NCBI RefSeq assembly: GCF_902506325.1
Contig: NZ_LR732328.1
Location: 1,113,071 to 1,177,070 of the forward strand
DNA: 64,000 nt
Source of the DNA: Limnobacter sp. 130
Lineage (GTDB): Bacteria > Pseudomonadota > Gammaproteobacteria > Burkholderiales > Burkholderiaceae_B
Reading direction: 5' to 3'
The notes beneath the pieces were generated by a model. That model saw only the letters and a list, made by a program, of their open reading frames with translations, was not told where the DNA came from and searched no databases. Below are positions 1 to 7,359 of the stretch, one piece after another (within the stretch, counting starts at the first letter, position 1; every line of letters begins with the position of its first letter). Position numbers and translations under genes: made by a program.

Positions 1-128
1 TGATTACAGAGCAGGCTGACGGTCTTCAAATTTTTGGTGCTCCATCTTTCATTGTTCATGATCAACTTTTTTGGGGGGACGATCGACTGGAAGATGCGAT
101 CGAATTCTATTTAAGAGGAGAAATTTGA
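1..128 (+). CDS. C-terminal fragment of a 2-hydroxychromene-2-carboxylate isomerase-like protein
   Basis: The open frame from base 3 ends at TGA 126-128 and begins outside the window. The 41 visible residues include FGAPSFIV and LFWGDDRL. This is the usual C-terminal cis-Pro and FWG signature of the HCCA isomerase branch of the DsbA/thioredoxin fold. These are glutathione-dependent isomerases, often found in aromatic-degradation clusters. The stop overlaps the start of the next gene (TGATG), so the two are probably translated from one message. Function beyond the fold cannot be judged from the tail alone. Confidence 0.75.
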   Translation, partial: ITEQADGLQIFGAPSFIVHDQLFWGDDRLEDAIEFYLRGEI

Positions 129-541
129 TGGGGAATGTAGCGGAAAACTCTGTGGTGCTTAGCGAGGATCTTAGCCCGGTTGTAAAGCTGTTTTCACCCA
201 TTCAAAAAAGTAGCCGAGATGGCAAGGACTATTATGAATTACTCGTGACCGAACAGCACTTAAACAAGGCAGGCACCTTTCATGGTGGCTTTTATTGCAC
301 CGTGTTTGACATTGCGATGGGCAGCACCGCCACTGATTCAATCGACACTATCAAAAAAATTGCCACTGTCAACCTCAACGTCTCATTAATTCGAGCGGCT
401 TTCTTGGGAGACACGCTAAGCATTCGTGTCAGCCTGCTTAGAAAAACAGAAAGACTGATTTACCTGTCGGCCGAGATGTTCTCAAAAGAATCACTACTGG
501 CGAATGCCACATCCACTATTTATTACGTGGCCAATCATTGA
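128..541 (+). CDS. PaaI-family hotdog thioesterase
   Basis: The protein is 137 residues, a normal length for a single hotdog-fold acyl-CoA thioesterase of the PaaI/DUF4442 type. The segment NKAGTFHGGF (about residues 46-55) matches the family motif N-x-x-G-x-x-HGG, and the Asp of VFDIAMG follows it. These enzymes hydrolyse acyl- or aryl-CoA thioesters in the cytoplasm. The start at 128 is chosen because AGAGGAG lies just upstream and the ATG overlaps the stop of the isomerase gene. A longer in-frame reading from base 71 would overlap that gene fully and is unlikely. The pairing with an HCCA isomerase-like gene suggests a small aromatic or fatty-acid side pathway; the substrate is unknown. Confidence 0.85.
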   Translation: MGNVAENSVVLSEDLSPVVKLFSPIQKSSRDGKDYYELLVTEQHLNKAGTFHGGFYCTVFDIAMGSTATDSIDTIKKIATVNLNVSLIRAAFLGDTLSIRVSLLRKTERLIYLSAEMFSKESLLANATSTIYYVANH

Positions 542-553
542 ATTGCGGGAGCG

Positions 554-1456
554 TCATGATGCCTGCGCAACAAGCCAGTCATACAAGCGCCTTACTTGGG
601 TTTGTTCTAATGCGTGAGGAGAAGAACAAATGAAGATGCTTCGACCAGTTCTTAACTCATAGTTGATTGGCGAGATAAGCTTGCGATCATGAATTTTGTG
701 CTCAACAAAGGCCTTGGGCAAAAGGGCTATTCCTTGTGACAACTCGCAAGCCTGAAGCATCAGATTGACATCGCTATAAAAGGGACCTCGTTGTGGTTCA
801 TCACACTCGAGGCCCTGGGCTGAAAACCACTCTTTCCAGCTAAAAATACTTTGCCGAAGTAGTGTCGCTTTCAACATACTCTCTGGACAAACAATCCAAG
901 GATTCGCTTTCAAATAGGCGGGGCTGCACACTGAAACCAAGTCAATTTGAAATAATCTAGATTTCACGAGGCTTGGCCAATCATCATCACTCCCCCTGCG
1001 CACACCAATATCCGCTTCCCCACCCTTCAAATTGGCGAAGGTCGCGGAAATGGTAATTTCAAGATCGATATCCGGATTATCGCGCTGAAAAGCGGTCAAA
1101 TAGTGACTGACCAGATGTGAACCAACCAGTGGTGGCAGACTCAGACGAACCCGTTTGACAGCTTTTGCTTGTAGCACCGAGATCGCATTTTCCAGTGCTG
1201 ACAGGATCTCTTGAACTTTTGGCAAGAACACCTCGCCTGCCTCGGTCAGTTCCGTTTGTGATGTTTGTCGGTGAAAAAGCGTAGTACCAAGCCTTGCCTC
1301 AAGCTGTTGAATTCGATGACTGATTGCACTTTGAGTAACCGAAAGTTCATCGGCTGCTTTGGAAAAATTCTTATGCCTGGCGATTGCCTCAAAGGCAATC
1401 AGCTCTGGGACACTTGGAACCTGACTCGCCGAATACTTGGGTGTACGTGCGTTCAT
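554..1456 (-). CDS. LysR-family transcriptional regulator
   Basis: The protein is 300 residues with the standard LysR layout. An N-terminal winged helix-turn-helix (about 15-75) carries FSKAADELSVTQSAISHRI and a linker helix, and a periplasmic-binding-protein-like effector domain (about 90-295) follows. The style resembles the GcvA/AmpR branch (VPELIAFEAIARHKNFSKAA). The start is placed at ATG 1456; an upstream in-frame TTG at 1462 adds two residues. It converges on the thioesterase gene with 12 bp between them. It lies downstream of the two cupin genes on the same strand, so it may control them, but no divergent target promoter is evident. Confidence 0.9.
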   Translation of the reverse strand: MNARTPKYSASQVPSVPELIAFEAIARHKNFSKAADELSVTQSAISHRIQQLEARLGTTLFHRQTSQTELTEAGEVFLPKVQEILSALENAISVLQAKAVKRVRLSLPPLVGSHLVSHYLTAFQRDNPDIDLEITISATFANLKGGEADIGVRRGSDDDWPSLVKSRLFQIDLVSVCSPAYLKANPWIVCPESMLKATLLRQSIFSWKEWFSAQGLECDEPQRGPFYSDVNLMLQACELSQGIALLPKAFVEHKIHDRKLISPINYELRTGRSIFICSSPHALEQTQVRRLYDWLVAQAS

Positions 1457-1491
1457 CCACAACTCTCTGTCTATTCGTCACGAAAGGCAAT

Positions 1492-1968
1492 CTATAAAGG
1501 AGTGCCGTCTTTTCTGGTAAAGACCCAGCTGCCACTGACAAATTTGGCACACAAATCATCATCAGGATAGGTCACATTATCGTGCTCCGTTCGGTCACCT
1601 ACCTCCAGATAGACTACATCCTCTTCGCTTTCGTTGATCAAAGAGTGCGCGTTGCCGGTACCAGCCTTAAAACCTGCACACATTCCTGGCGATAACAGCG
1701 ATCGCCCTTCATCGGTGTATAAGCTGGGATACCCCTGAAGAATATAGATGAATTCATCTTGTTTCGAATGCGCATGGCGAAATGAGGATGCCGCGCCGGG
1801 CGGCAGTCGAGTCAAATTTACGCCGAAATTGGATAAGCCAAACAGATCACCCAAAGGACGCTTTTCTCGACCTTTAACCCGCGCTTGCAGCTCAGACGGA
1901 TACGCTGAAGGTTTGGCACGCAGAGGAGCTTCGGCTGCTCGAATAGCGATCAAAGGGTTAGTGCTCAT
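1492..1968 (-). CDS. Cupin-domain protein (metal-binding)
   Basis: The protein is 158 residues. Cupin motif 1 is complete: H65-x-H67-x4-E72-x6-G79 in HAHSKQDEFIYILQG. Motif 2 gives GNAH108 and N112. All metal ligands are therefore present, so an enzyme or a metal-dependent sensor is possible. The C-terminus carries a short extra segment with SGSWVFTRKDG. The ATG at 1968 is preferred over an in-frame TTG six bases upstream. It is followed by lysR and preceded by a second cupin gene on the same strand. The reaction cannot be assigned from sequence. Confidence 0.8.
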   Translation of the reverse strand: MSTNPLIAIRAAEAPLRAKPSAYPSELQARVKGREKRPLGDLFGLSNFGVNLTRLPPGAASSFRHAHSKQDEFIYILQGYPSLYTDEGRSLLSPGMCAGFKAGTGNAHSLINESEEDVVYLEVGDRTEHDNVTYPDDDLCAKFVSGSWVFTRKDGTPL

Positions 1969-2072
1969 ACTCAATAGAAGCTGCTATTGTTCACAACGAA
2001 AAGTGTAAGGCCGAAGATCTCTGTAGAGACTTAAAAGGCTATGAATTTGATTAATCTATGAATCGATTTAAT

Positions 2073-2420
2073 TCATGGAAGATCGGCTTCTCCACCCATC
2101 GGCCCCCAAAATACAACCCAGGTTTTGAAATCTTCTGAGAATTTAAAGAAGTGATGCGCCTGTCCGGCCTTAACAAAGAATGCATCGCCTGGTGCACACT
2201 CAAACTCAGAGTCCTCAATCAATAACAGGGATGATCCCTCAATGATGAAATACAGCTCGTCTTGATCGTGAGGCTTCTGAGGGTCCTCATTTTGTGGGGC
2301 ATATAGCTCAACGCTCATGCTTCCGTGATTGAGGCCCCTTGCAAAACGCTCTCCCATGGGCCAGTTTTCAGTGATAGCCCCAGGAATCTGTTGGAGTAAT
2401 TTGTTTGCGCTGATTTTCAT
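2073..2420 (-). CDS. Small single-domain cupin protein
   Basis: The protein is 115 residues and consists of one cupin beta-barrel. Motif 1 reads PHDQDELYFIIEG, so the first His (51) and Glu (55) are kept but the second His is Gln. Motif 2 reads GQAHHFFKF with the late His. The altered ligand set suggests different metal binding from the neighbouring 158-residue cupin, or none. The ATG follows an A/T-rich leader. About 100 bp separate it from each neighbour. No specific function can be assigned. Confidence 0.75.
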   Translation of the reverse strand: MKISANKLLQQIPGAITENWPMGERFARGLNHGSMSVELYAPQNEDPQKPHDQDELYFIIEGSSLLLIEDSEFECAPGDAFFVKAGQAHHFFKFSEDFKTWVVFWGPMGGEADLP

Positions 2421-2525
2421 TTTCGAACCCAGTCAAAATTTAAATTCTAATCGACAGTTCCAACGAAGCGCATGACGTGGAATTTGAGTTACCAAAGGGG
2501 TACTCCTAGCGAGAGTGACCAGTGT

Positions 2526-3350
2526 CTAGCAATTTCGGAGCGATTCAATTTTTCTGTCACTAACACTAGAACATTGATCTGTGAAATTCAATTTGATGAA
2601 CTTCAATAGAGACGCTGCTCTAAGCCGAAGCAGAACGATCGTAGTAGCGAGCAGGATTGCATAAATCACCTCGCCATGTAGTAAGTCAAGGAATCCGTAC
2701 TGATAACTTGCAGCAGGAATGTTGATCAAGGCGTGAATCAATATGGCCGCCATAAGCCAGGCAAGCTGCCTTCTCGGGATGGCTAAAGCACCCAGCACAG
2801 TCAAACCAACTTGCACTACGATGGCAAAACTGCGTTCAACCAATAAAAACAAGGCGGTCCACTCACTCAAGCCTGCCACTTGCTTCTTGATAACAATCTG
2901 CGCGGAGGAATCAAGCTCCAGTGTCTGAAGTACGTCCGGACTGGTGTAAAAATAAAGCAGCTGAGCATGGCTGATCACCCCCAGAAGCACTGCCTCACAC
3001 AGAGCATAGCCAACAGCGAACTTGGCCAACCACAGAAGGTCCAAATGGCCACTCACGCTTTTAGCTTTTAGACAGATATATTTTCCGGTTTCATCAAAAA
3101 GCCCCGCAGTGAGACAAGCCATGATTAGTCCCAATACCGCCACCTTGATACTTGCGGACTGCCCGGGTAAAGCAAACCCTGCAAAACCGAGAAAAACAGG
3201 CTCCAATACCCTGGCAAACAAAACAAAGGCCATTGCACCAAACCAATAGGGTTTGGATCCGGACGGCGACCGACGATTGAGCTGAGCAAGCAAATAAAGA
3301 CCGACTGCACACAGTGCCAACATCGCTAATAAATTGAGAACGATCACCAT
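2526..3350 (-). CDS. YhfC-family integral membrane protein (putative intramembrane metalloprotease)
   Basis: The protein is 274 residues with about seven to eight hydrophobic segments. It resembles the YhfC/DUF2324 family, a putative membrane peptidase group related in pattern to CPBP proteases. Candidate active-site residues lie in membrane segments: E87 in FDETGKY, E119 in GYALCEAVLLG, E172 in LVERSF and H206 in ILIHALIN. The start codon overlaps the stop of the upstream winged-helix gene (TAATG), so the two are translationally coupled. The membrane protein may be the regulator's sensor, partner or target. The last 30 residues are polar and unusual. The peptidase activity is a family-level prediction only. 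Confidence 0.7.
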   Translation of the reverse strand: MVIVLNLLAMLALCAVGLYLLAQLNRRSPSGSKPYWFGAMAFVLFARVLEPVFLGFAGFALPGQSASIKVAVLGLIMACLTAGLFDETGKYICLKAKSVSGHLDLLWLAKFAVGYALCEAVLLGVISHAQLLYFYTSPDVLQTLELDSSAQIVIKKQVAGLSEWTALFLLVERSFAIVVQVGLTVLGALAIPRRQLAWLMAAILIHALINIPAASYQYGFLDLLHGEVIYAILLATTIVLLRLRAASLLKFIKLNFTDQCSSVSDRKIESLRNC

Positions 3351-3856
3351 TATTCCTCAACCACCGGTAGCAAAATTGTGGACAGCTCATAAGCCATTTG
3401 TTGTGTCTCTCCTGACGGCTTCAGAAGTGGCTTAATGGCCTCCAGCACCTTTTTCTGAAATTCATCCAGTTGATTTGGGGTGGCGTAGAAAATCGCTTTG
3501 CTGAACCCATGTCGATAACTCTCCTTTTCCCGGTTCGAATCTAGAAACCTGTCAAAGCTGTTCAAGACCCCAGCCAGGTAAACATTGAAAAGCTTTTTGA
3601 GTTCGTCCGGAGAGGGTTCCGGTTGAGAAGTTGCACGAGATAAACGGTACGTCACCTCGATGGCACCACGCTTCTGATTTTCCTGTTCTACTTCAATCAA
3701 ACCGGCGTCCAACAATGCTTTGATATGCCGATACAAGGTAGCCGGCGCAATTTCGGGTAAGTCCTTGTGGATTTGCTGAGGGGTCGAAGGCTCTGAGAAC
3801 AGATACGAGAGGATTTTCATCCGCACAGGATGCAGCGCCACTTCCAAATTTGCCAT
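3350..3856 (-). CDS. ArsR/HTH_20-type winged-helix regulator
   Basis: The protein is 168 residues. The N-terminal 75 form a winged helix: HPVRMKILSYL, then a recognition-helix region PATLYRHIKALLDAGLIE, then a wing with VTYRL. The C-terminal half is a helical effector or dimerisation region. No Cys or His cluster typical of metal-sensing ArsR proteins is visible, so the signal is probably not a simple metal. It is coupled to the YhfC-like gene by a TAATG overlap. A 24-bp imperfect palindrome lies just upstream (3877-3900) and is a plausible autoregulatory operator. Confidence 0.8.
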   Translation of the reverse strand: MANLEVALHPVRMKILSYLFSEPSTPQQIHKDLPEIAPATLYRHIKALLDAGLIEVEQENQKRGAIEVTYRLSRATSQPEPSPDELKKLFNVYLAGVLNSFDRFLDSNREKESYRHGFSKAIFYATPNQLDEFQKKVLEAIKPLLKPSGETQQMAYELSTILLPVVEE

Positions 3857-3876
3857 TGATTTACTTGTAGGGTTAA

Positions 3877-3900
3877 ATTATTATCAATAATGATAACAAT
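3877..3900. promoter_or_regulatory. Imperfect palindrome in divergent promoter region
   Basis: Arms TTATCA (3881-3886) and TGATAA (3891-3896) flank ATAA, and the symmetry extends outward to 3877 and 3900 with one mismatch. It lies between the winged-helix gene and the first acetyltransferase, which are divergent. It could be the operator of the winged-helix regulator. Its A/T pattern also recalls a Fur box (ATAATGATAA core), so a Fur site is an alternative. Confidence 0.4.
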
Positions 3901-3986
3901 CTGGAATGTTTTCTGCAATCCTCGGAAAACGAACTGGTCACGAACGCTCAGAGACTGACAGTCAAACCTATCATTGTGAGAAGAGC

Positions 3987-4469
3987 ATGGAGAAAATTGT
4001 CATTGCAGACCTTGATGATCCGCTTCACGCCGAAGCGATCATCTCCCTTTTGAATGCCTATGCAAAGGATGAGATGGGCGGAGGCCAGGAACTGTCGGAC
4101 TACACCAAACTCAATTTGGTGAGTGAACTCAAGAAACGCGCCTACGCGTTCGCAGTCCTCGCTTTTTGCGAAGAATCGCCTGCGGGCCTCGCGATATGCA
4201 TAGAAGGCTTTTCGAGCTTTGCCTGCAAACCGCTGCTGAATATTCATGACATGGTAGTTCTCCCCCAATTTCGGGGTCAAAAATACTCACAAAAACTACT
4301 TGCTAAAGCCGAAGAAGTTGCGAAACAACGCAATTGTTGCAAACTGACGTTGGAGGTTCTGGAGGGAAACATGGTTGCCCGGAATGCCTATCGATCATTC
4401 GGCTTTGAGGGATACGAGCTGGATCCACAAATGGGCAAGGCTCTTTTCTGGCAGAAGAAACTTGTGTGA
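3987..4469 (+). CDS. GNAT-family N-acetyltransferase (first of four)
   Basis: The protein is 160 residues. The acetyl-CoA-binding motif A region is DMVVLPQFRGQKYSQKLL (near residues 88-105), followed by the motif B segment NMVARNAYRSFGFEGYE. The ATG at 3987 is chosen because GAGAAGAG sits right before it; an in-frame ATG at 3906 lacks a site. It transfers an acetyl group from acetyl-CoA to an unknown amine. It is the first of four consecutive GNAT genes and may share a message with the next one, only 12 bp downstream. Confidence 0.85.
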   Translation: MEKIVIADLDDPLHAEAIISLLNAYAKDEMGGGQELSDYTKLNLVSELKKRAYAFAVLAFCEESPAGLAICIEGFSSFACKPLLNIHDMVVLPQFRGQKYSQKLLAKAEEVAKQRNCCKLTLEVLEGNMVARNAYRSFGFEGYELDPQMGKALFWQKKLV

Positions 4470-4481
4470 ATAAACCAACGT

Positions 4482-4979
4482 ATGAATGTTATGAAAATAC
4501 GTGAAGCGACCCGTAATGATTTTGACAAAATTTGGCCCATATTTAGCGAAATAGCGGCTGCCGGGGAAACCTACGCCTTGTCGCGAGACATCACCAAGGC
4601 TGAGGCTCAGGTAATTTGGCTTGATAGCCCAAGGAAGACCTTTGTGCTTGAGGAAAACGGCGAGATATTGGGCACCTACTACATCAAAACAAATCAGGCG
4701 GGCCCAGGCTCGCATGTGTGTAATTGCGGTTACATGGTCTCATCTGCAGCAAGAGGTCGTGGTGTCGCTACTCTCTTGTGTGAGCACTCTCAGGAAATAG
4801 CCATGCAGCTAGGATACAAAGCAATGCAATTCAACTTCGTTGCTTCAAGCAATGAGGGCGCAGTGCGACTGTGGCATAAGCTCGGCTTCTCTACGGTTGG
4901 CAGATTACCCAAAGCTTTTGATCATCCGGAGAAAGGCTACTTGGACGCCTTGGTGATGTACAAATGGTTAGGCGATTGA
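4482..4979 (+). CDS. GNAT-family N-acetyltransferase (second of four)
   Basis: The protein is 165 residues and reads as a single GNAT domain. Motif A is YMVSSAARGRGVATLL (about residues 84-99) and the C-terminal NEGAVRLWHKLGFSTVGRL is the usual closing motif. It resembles acetyltransferases annotated as acting on amino acids or antibiotics, but no substrate-defining residue is evident. The start may be at 4482 or at the in-frame ATG 4491; both lack a strong ribosome site. It follows the first GNAT gene after 12 bp. Confidence 0.85.
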   Translation: MNVMKIREATRNDFDKIWPIFSEIAAAGETYALSRDITKAEAQVIWLDSPRKTFVLEENGEILGTYYIKTNQAGPGSHVCNCGYMVSSAARGRGVATLLCEHSQEIAMQLGYKAMQFNFVASSNEGAVRLWHKLGFSTVGRLPKAFDHPEKGYLDALVMYKWLGD

Positions 4980-5041
4980 GACAGTCTGGCCGAATCAGCT
5001 ACTGATCCGTACACCTTTTTGAGCACAACTTATTCGTATCC

Positions 5042-5626
5042 ATGATAATTGCTGACAAACAATCAAATCTGATTATCCGCCCTCTACGACGAGATGACCG
5101 GGATCGGCTATTCTGCGCAGTTTCCGAATCTAAAAATGACATTAGTCCATGGATGAGTTGGTGTCATGACAACTATTCCATTCAGGATGCAGACGAATGG
5201 ATCAGTTGTTGCCAAGAAAACTGGGCGCTCGAAAAAGGTGACCGTGAATTTGCAGTTTTCGACATGACGGATTTCGGGTTAGTTGGTTGCGTAGGAATCA
5301 ATCAAATCAACCATGTCAATCGATTCGCCAACCTTGGTTATTGGGTAAGATCCACTCGAAAAAACGCAGGTTTAGCATCTGCGATGGCCCGATTGGCTGC
5401 CCGATTCGCCATTGAGAACTTAGAACTTGTTAGGCTAGAAATTGTTGTTCGTCAGGAAAACCTTGCTAGCCGGCGTGTGGCAGAAAAAATTGGAGCACAG
5501 TTTGAATGTAACGCCCGCAATCGATTGATATATAAAGGCAAGCCATATGACGCGGCATTGTACTCGCTCCTGCCAGATAACTTGGTTAACGACAGAGTAG
5601 CCTATCCGATAGACAAAGATGATTGA
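5042..5626 (+). CDS. RimJ/RimL-type GNAT acetyltransferase (third of four)
   Basis: The protein is 194 residues with the RimJ/RimL style: LIIRPLRRDDRDRLF at the N-terminus, GCVGINQINHVNRFANLGYW in the core, and an acetyl-CoA loop RKNAGLASAMARL. The segment ENLASRRVAEKIGAQFE closes the fold. Family members acetylate ribosomal protein N-termini or small amines. It overlaps the next gene by 8 bp, so the two are translationally coupled. Confidence 0.85.
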   Translation: MIIADKQSNLIIRPLRRDDRDRLFCAVSESKNDISPWMSWCHDNYSIQDADEWISCCQENWALEKGDREFAVFDMTDFGLVGCVGINQINHVNRFANLGYWVRSTRKNAGLASAMARLAARFAIENLELVRLEIVVRQENLASRRVAEKIGAQFECNARNRLIYKGKPYDAALYSLLPDNLVNDRVAYPIDKDD

Positions 5627-6035
5627 AATACGCCGATCTATTGCAAATTCAAAGCTTCAAGAAATGTATAAGGCATTCTTAAATGAGCTGAAACTGGAAA
5701 GTACCAAGACACTTTCTGAGGATAGTAAAGATGAAGAATTATGGATTGCAATAGACGACCTTGATGAGATACTTGGGTTCGTCTCTTACTACCCACCCGA
5801 TAACTTTTTACATCATTTTTACGTGCGACCCGATTCGAGACTCAATAAAGTCGGCACTCGATTTTTAAAATATTTACAGGGAGAATACGGTCCCTCTATG
5901 AAACTCAAGTGCCTTGTTTCCAATCATGGCGCTTTGGCCTTTTACAAAAGAATAGGCTTCGAAACTTGTGACGCTGGACAAAGCAATGACGGTAGTTACC
6001 TGCTTTTAGCCATAGATATCCCAATTTCTGGCTAA
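5619..6035 (+). CDS. Short GNAT-family acetyltransferase (fourth of four)
   Basis: The protein is 138 residues, short for a GNAT. The core DLDEILGFVSYYPPDNFLHHFYVRPDSR leads into a degenerate motif A (LNKVGTRFLKYLQ), and the end LVSNHGALAFYKRIGFET is a clear motif B. The R/Q-x-x-G-x-G/A loop reads RLNKVG, so acetyl-CoA binding is plausible but weaker than in its neighbours. It overlaps the third GNAT gene by 8 bp. The long non-coding stretch begins right after its stop. Confidence 0.75.
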   Translation: MIEIRRSIANSKLQEMYKAFLNELKLESTKTLSEDSKDEELWIAIDDLDEILGFVSYYPPDNFLHHFYVRPDSRLNKVGTRFLKYLQGEYGPSMKLKCLVSNHGALAFYKRIGFETCDAGQSNDGSYLLLAIDIPISG

Positions 6036-6821
6036 CTGAAATCGAGACCCACCTCCCTGGTGATCTGCCCGGTAACCGTCCCGCTTTCCTGAGAAATTCT
6101 TTATGCTCACAAAACAGGTCGACGTTATCCGTGTGGGAGCTTTTATGACGCATCGACGTTGAATCAAAGCTCACTAACTCGCCAACCGGACCAATGGAGT
6201 TGAAAATTCAGAACTTTTTATGGATTCCGATGAACTGACTCACCGTTGGCTACTGTTAACTACCGTAGCGAATTACTGCTAACAAATCCGCCACAATCCC
6301 TTGACCAACTAAAGCGTCGAAGTAATCCGCCGGACGCACTCCACCAAGGGCATCATTTGGACGGAAAGCCCACTCGCTCTAACAGAGTGGATTTATAAAC
6401 AGACTTGAGATAACTGGAAAAGCCAACGGTTTGAATCGACGGTTCGAGCAACAGTGACTCCATAAGATGAGTATACGCTCGATCCAATTTATCTGATTTG
6501 GATGAAAAAAACAGCCCCAAAAACGTGGCCTGAAAAAGTCGAGCAAATATAGGCAAATGTTCACCCCAGAATTGCAGAAATTCATTGGTGATGATGCAGT
6601 GGATTTTCAGAGCCTGAAGGTCAACCCAATCGCATAGGAATTACTAAGCCATAGAAATTGAGTGCGTGTGCCCAAGGGTGCACTTCAACGCGATAGATCT
6701 AAAGCGATTTAAAGGGGCACCCCTGAGAATTACTGGAAAGCCAGCACTGGCCGAGCGAACGCCCCAATTAATCCCGCTACTTATCGAGTTTCACCGCTTA
6801 TGATCGCTAAACGAGAAAATA
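6036..6821. other. Long non-coding stretch, probably decayed accessory DNA
   Basis: No convincing gene is seen. Two overlapping minus-strand frames near 6353-6585 are short, in competing frames and without a ribosome site or known motif. One TGTGCCCAA at 6667-6675 matches the phased repeats on the other side of the tRNA fragment. CTGAAGGTCA near 6613 recurs, inverted or direct, at about 6989, 7094 and 7156. The stretch looks like a relic at the end of an integrated element. Confidence 0.5.
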
Positions 6822-6862
6822 CTCATAACCGGTCGTAGGTTCAAATCCTGCCCCCGCAACCA
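6822..6862 (+). pseudogene. 3' fragment of initiator tRNA-fMet (CAT); putative attachment-site core
   Basis: The 41 bases run from an anticodon loop CTCATAA through an intact T-arm (GTAGG-TTCAAAT-CCTGC) to CCCCCGCAACCA. This matches the 3' part of bacterial initiator tRNA, but about four bases are missing between anticodon stem and variable loop, and no 5' half is present. Such 3' tRNA copies ending at CCA are the normal residue of tyrosine-recombinase integration into a tRNA gene. The matching intact tRNA is not in the window. Confidence 0.8.
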
Positions 6863-6878
6863 AATTTTTATCATTAAA

Positions 6879-6908
6879 ACCAATCACTTAGCGGTGGTTG
6901 GTTTTTTT
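6879..6908 (+). terminator. Rho-independent terminator after the tRNA-fMet fragment
   Basis: Stem ACCAATCAC (6879-6887) pairs with GTGGTTGGT (6894-6902) with one G-T pair, around a 6-base loop. A run of seven T follows. It would terminate transcription through a tRNA-fMet gene, so it was probably acquired or kept together with the tRNA 3' end. Confidence 0.75.
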
Positions 6909-6930
6909 GTTTTCTGGGCCACCCACAGCG

Positions 6931-6961
6931 TGTGCCCAAAATGTGCCCAACTGGTGCCCAA
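6931..6961 (+). repeat. Three direct TGTGCCCAA repeats with 11-bp period
   Basis: TGTGCCCAA starts at 6931 and 6942, and GGTGCCCAA at 6953. The units lie one helical turn apart, 70 bp from the tRNA fragment. Short helically phased repeats beside a tRNA core fit arm-type binding sites of a tyrosine integrase. No integrase gene is present, so this is an inference. Confidence 0.6.
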
Positions 6962-7093
6962 CCCCGATTTAGCCCGTCTTCCCATTTATGACCTTCAGTC
7001 AAATCCAATAACGGTCAACAGGGCACATCTGTAAAAATTTCTCGAATTTTCTGGTTCACATTTTTGTGTCCAATGACCGTTTGGGAAATCAAC

Positions 7094-7165
7094 CTGAAGG
7101 TCGTGGATTTTCGAGTTTGTGAAGTGAATTTTTGTGCGAGATTTTCGAAAATCCGTGACCTTCAG
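7094..7165. repeat. 21-bp inverted repeat with 30-bp spacer
   Basis: The left arm 7094-7114 (CTGAAGGTCG...TTTTCGA) and right arm 7145-7165 (TCGAAAATCC...CCTTCAG) are reverse complements except for two central positions. Parts of the arm recur at about 6613 and 6989. It could be a protein-binding site of a mobile element, a transcript hairpin, or an end of a small non-autonomous element. Confidence 0.6.
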
Positions 7166-7189
7166 GACGGATTTTGACTATTACTAGGA

Positions 7190-7220
7190 TGTGCCTAAGT
7201 TGTGCCCTGGTTGTGCCTAT
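7190..7220 (+). repeat. Second triplet of TGTGCC repeats with 11-bp period
   Basis: TGTGCCTAA, TGTGCCCTG and TGTGCCTAT begin at 7190, 7201 and 7212, again exactly 11 bp apart. The unit is close to the one at 6931-6961. The two triplets lie on the same side of the tRNA fragment. They are most simply read as a second set of integrase arm-type sites. Confidence 0.55.
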
Positions 7221-7283
7221 GGGGATGATGAGATGTAAGCCCCCAGCAAACCCATCTTGAAATGACTGGTTCTGAACGGCGAC

Positions 7284-7318
7284 CATAGTGTCCACTCCAT
7301 TTCTTGGTGGACACCATG
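7284..7318. repeat. 12-bp-arm palindrome, possibly an insertion-sequence end
   Basis: Arms 7284-7295 (CATAGTGTCCAC) and 7307-7318 (GTGGACACCATG) match with one mismatch across an 11-base spacer. The right arm contains an ATG (7316) opening a short frame beginning MSALQTTPKRPVR. The pattern recalls the leader of some IS3-family elements, with orfA starting just inside the end, but the frame breaks near 7360. A plain hairpin is the alternative. Confidence 0.35.
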
Positions 7319-7359
7319 AGTGCACTTCAAACTACCCCGAAACGTCCCGTTCGTGTGTA

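Noticed and set aside
3987-6035. Acetyltransferase run as an integron cassette array
   Set aside because: Gaps are 12 bp or overlaps, with no room for attC sites between genes 1-2 and 3-4, and no RYYYAAC/GTTRRRY pairs were found in the longer gap or after the last gene.
6353-6585. Two overlapping minus-strand frames as small genes
   Set aside because: They compete in different frames, lack ribosome sites and recognisable motifs, and lie in a decayed non-coding stretch.
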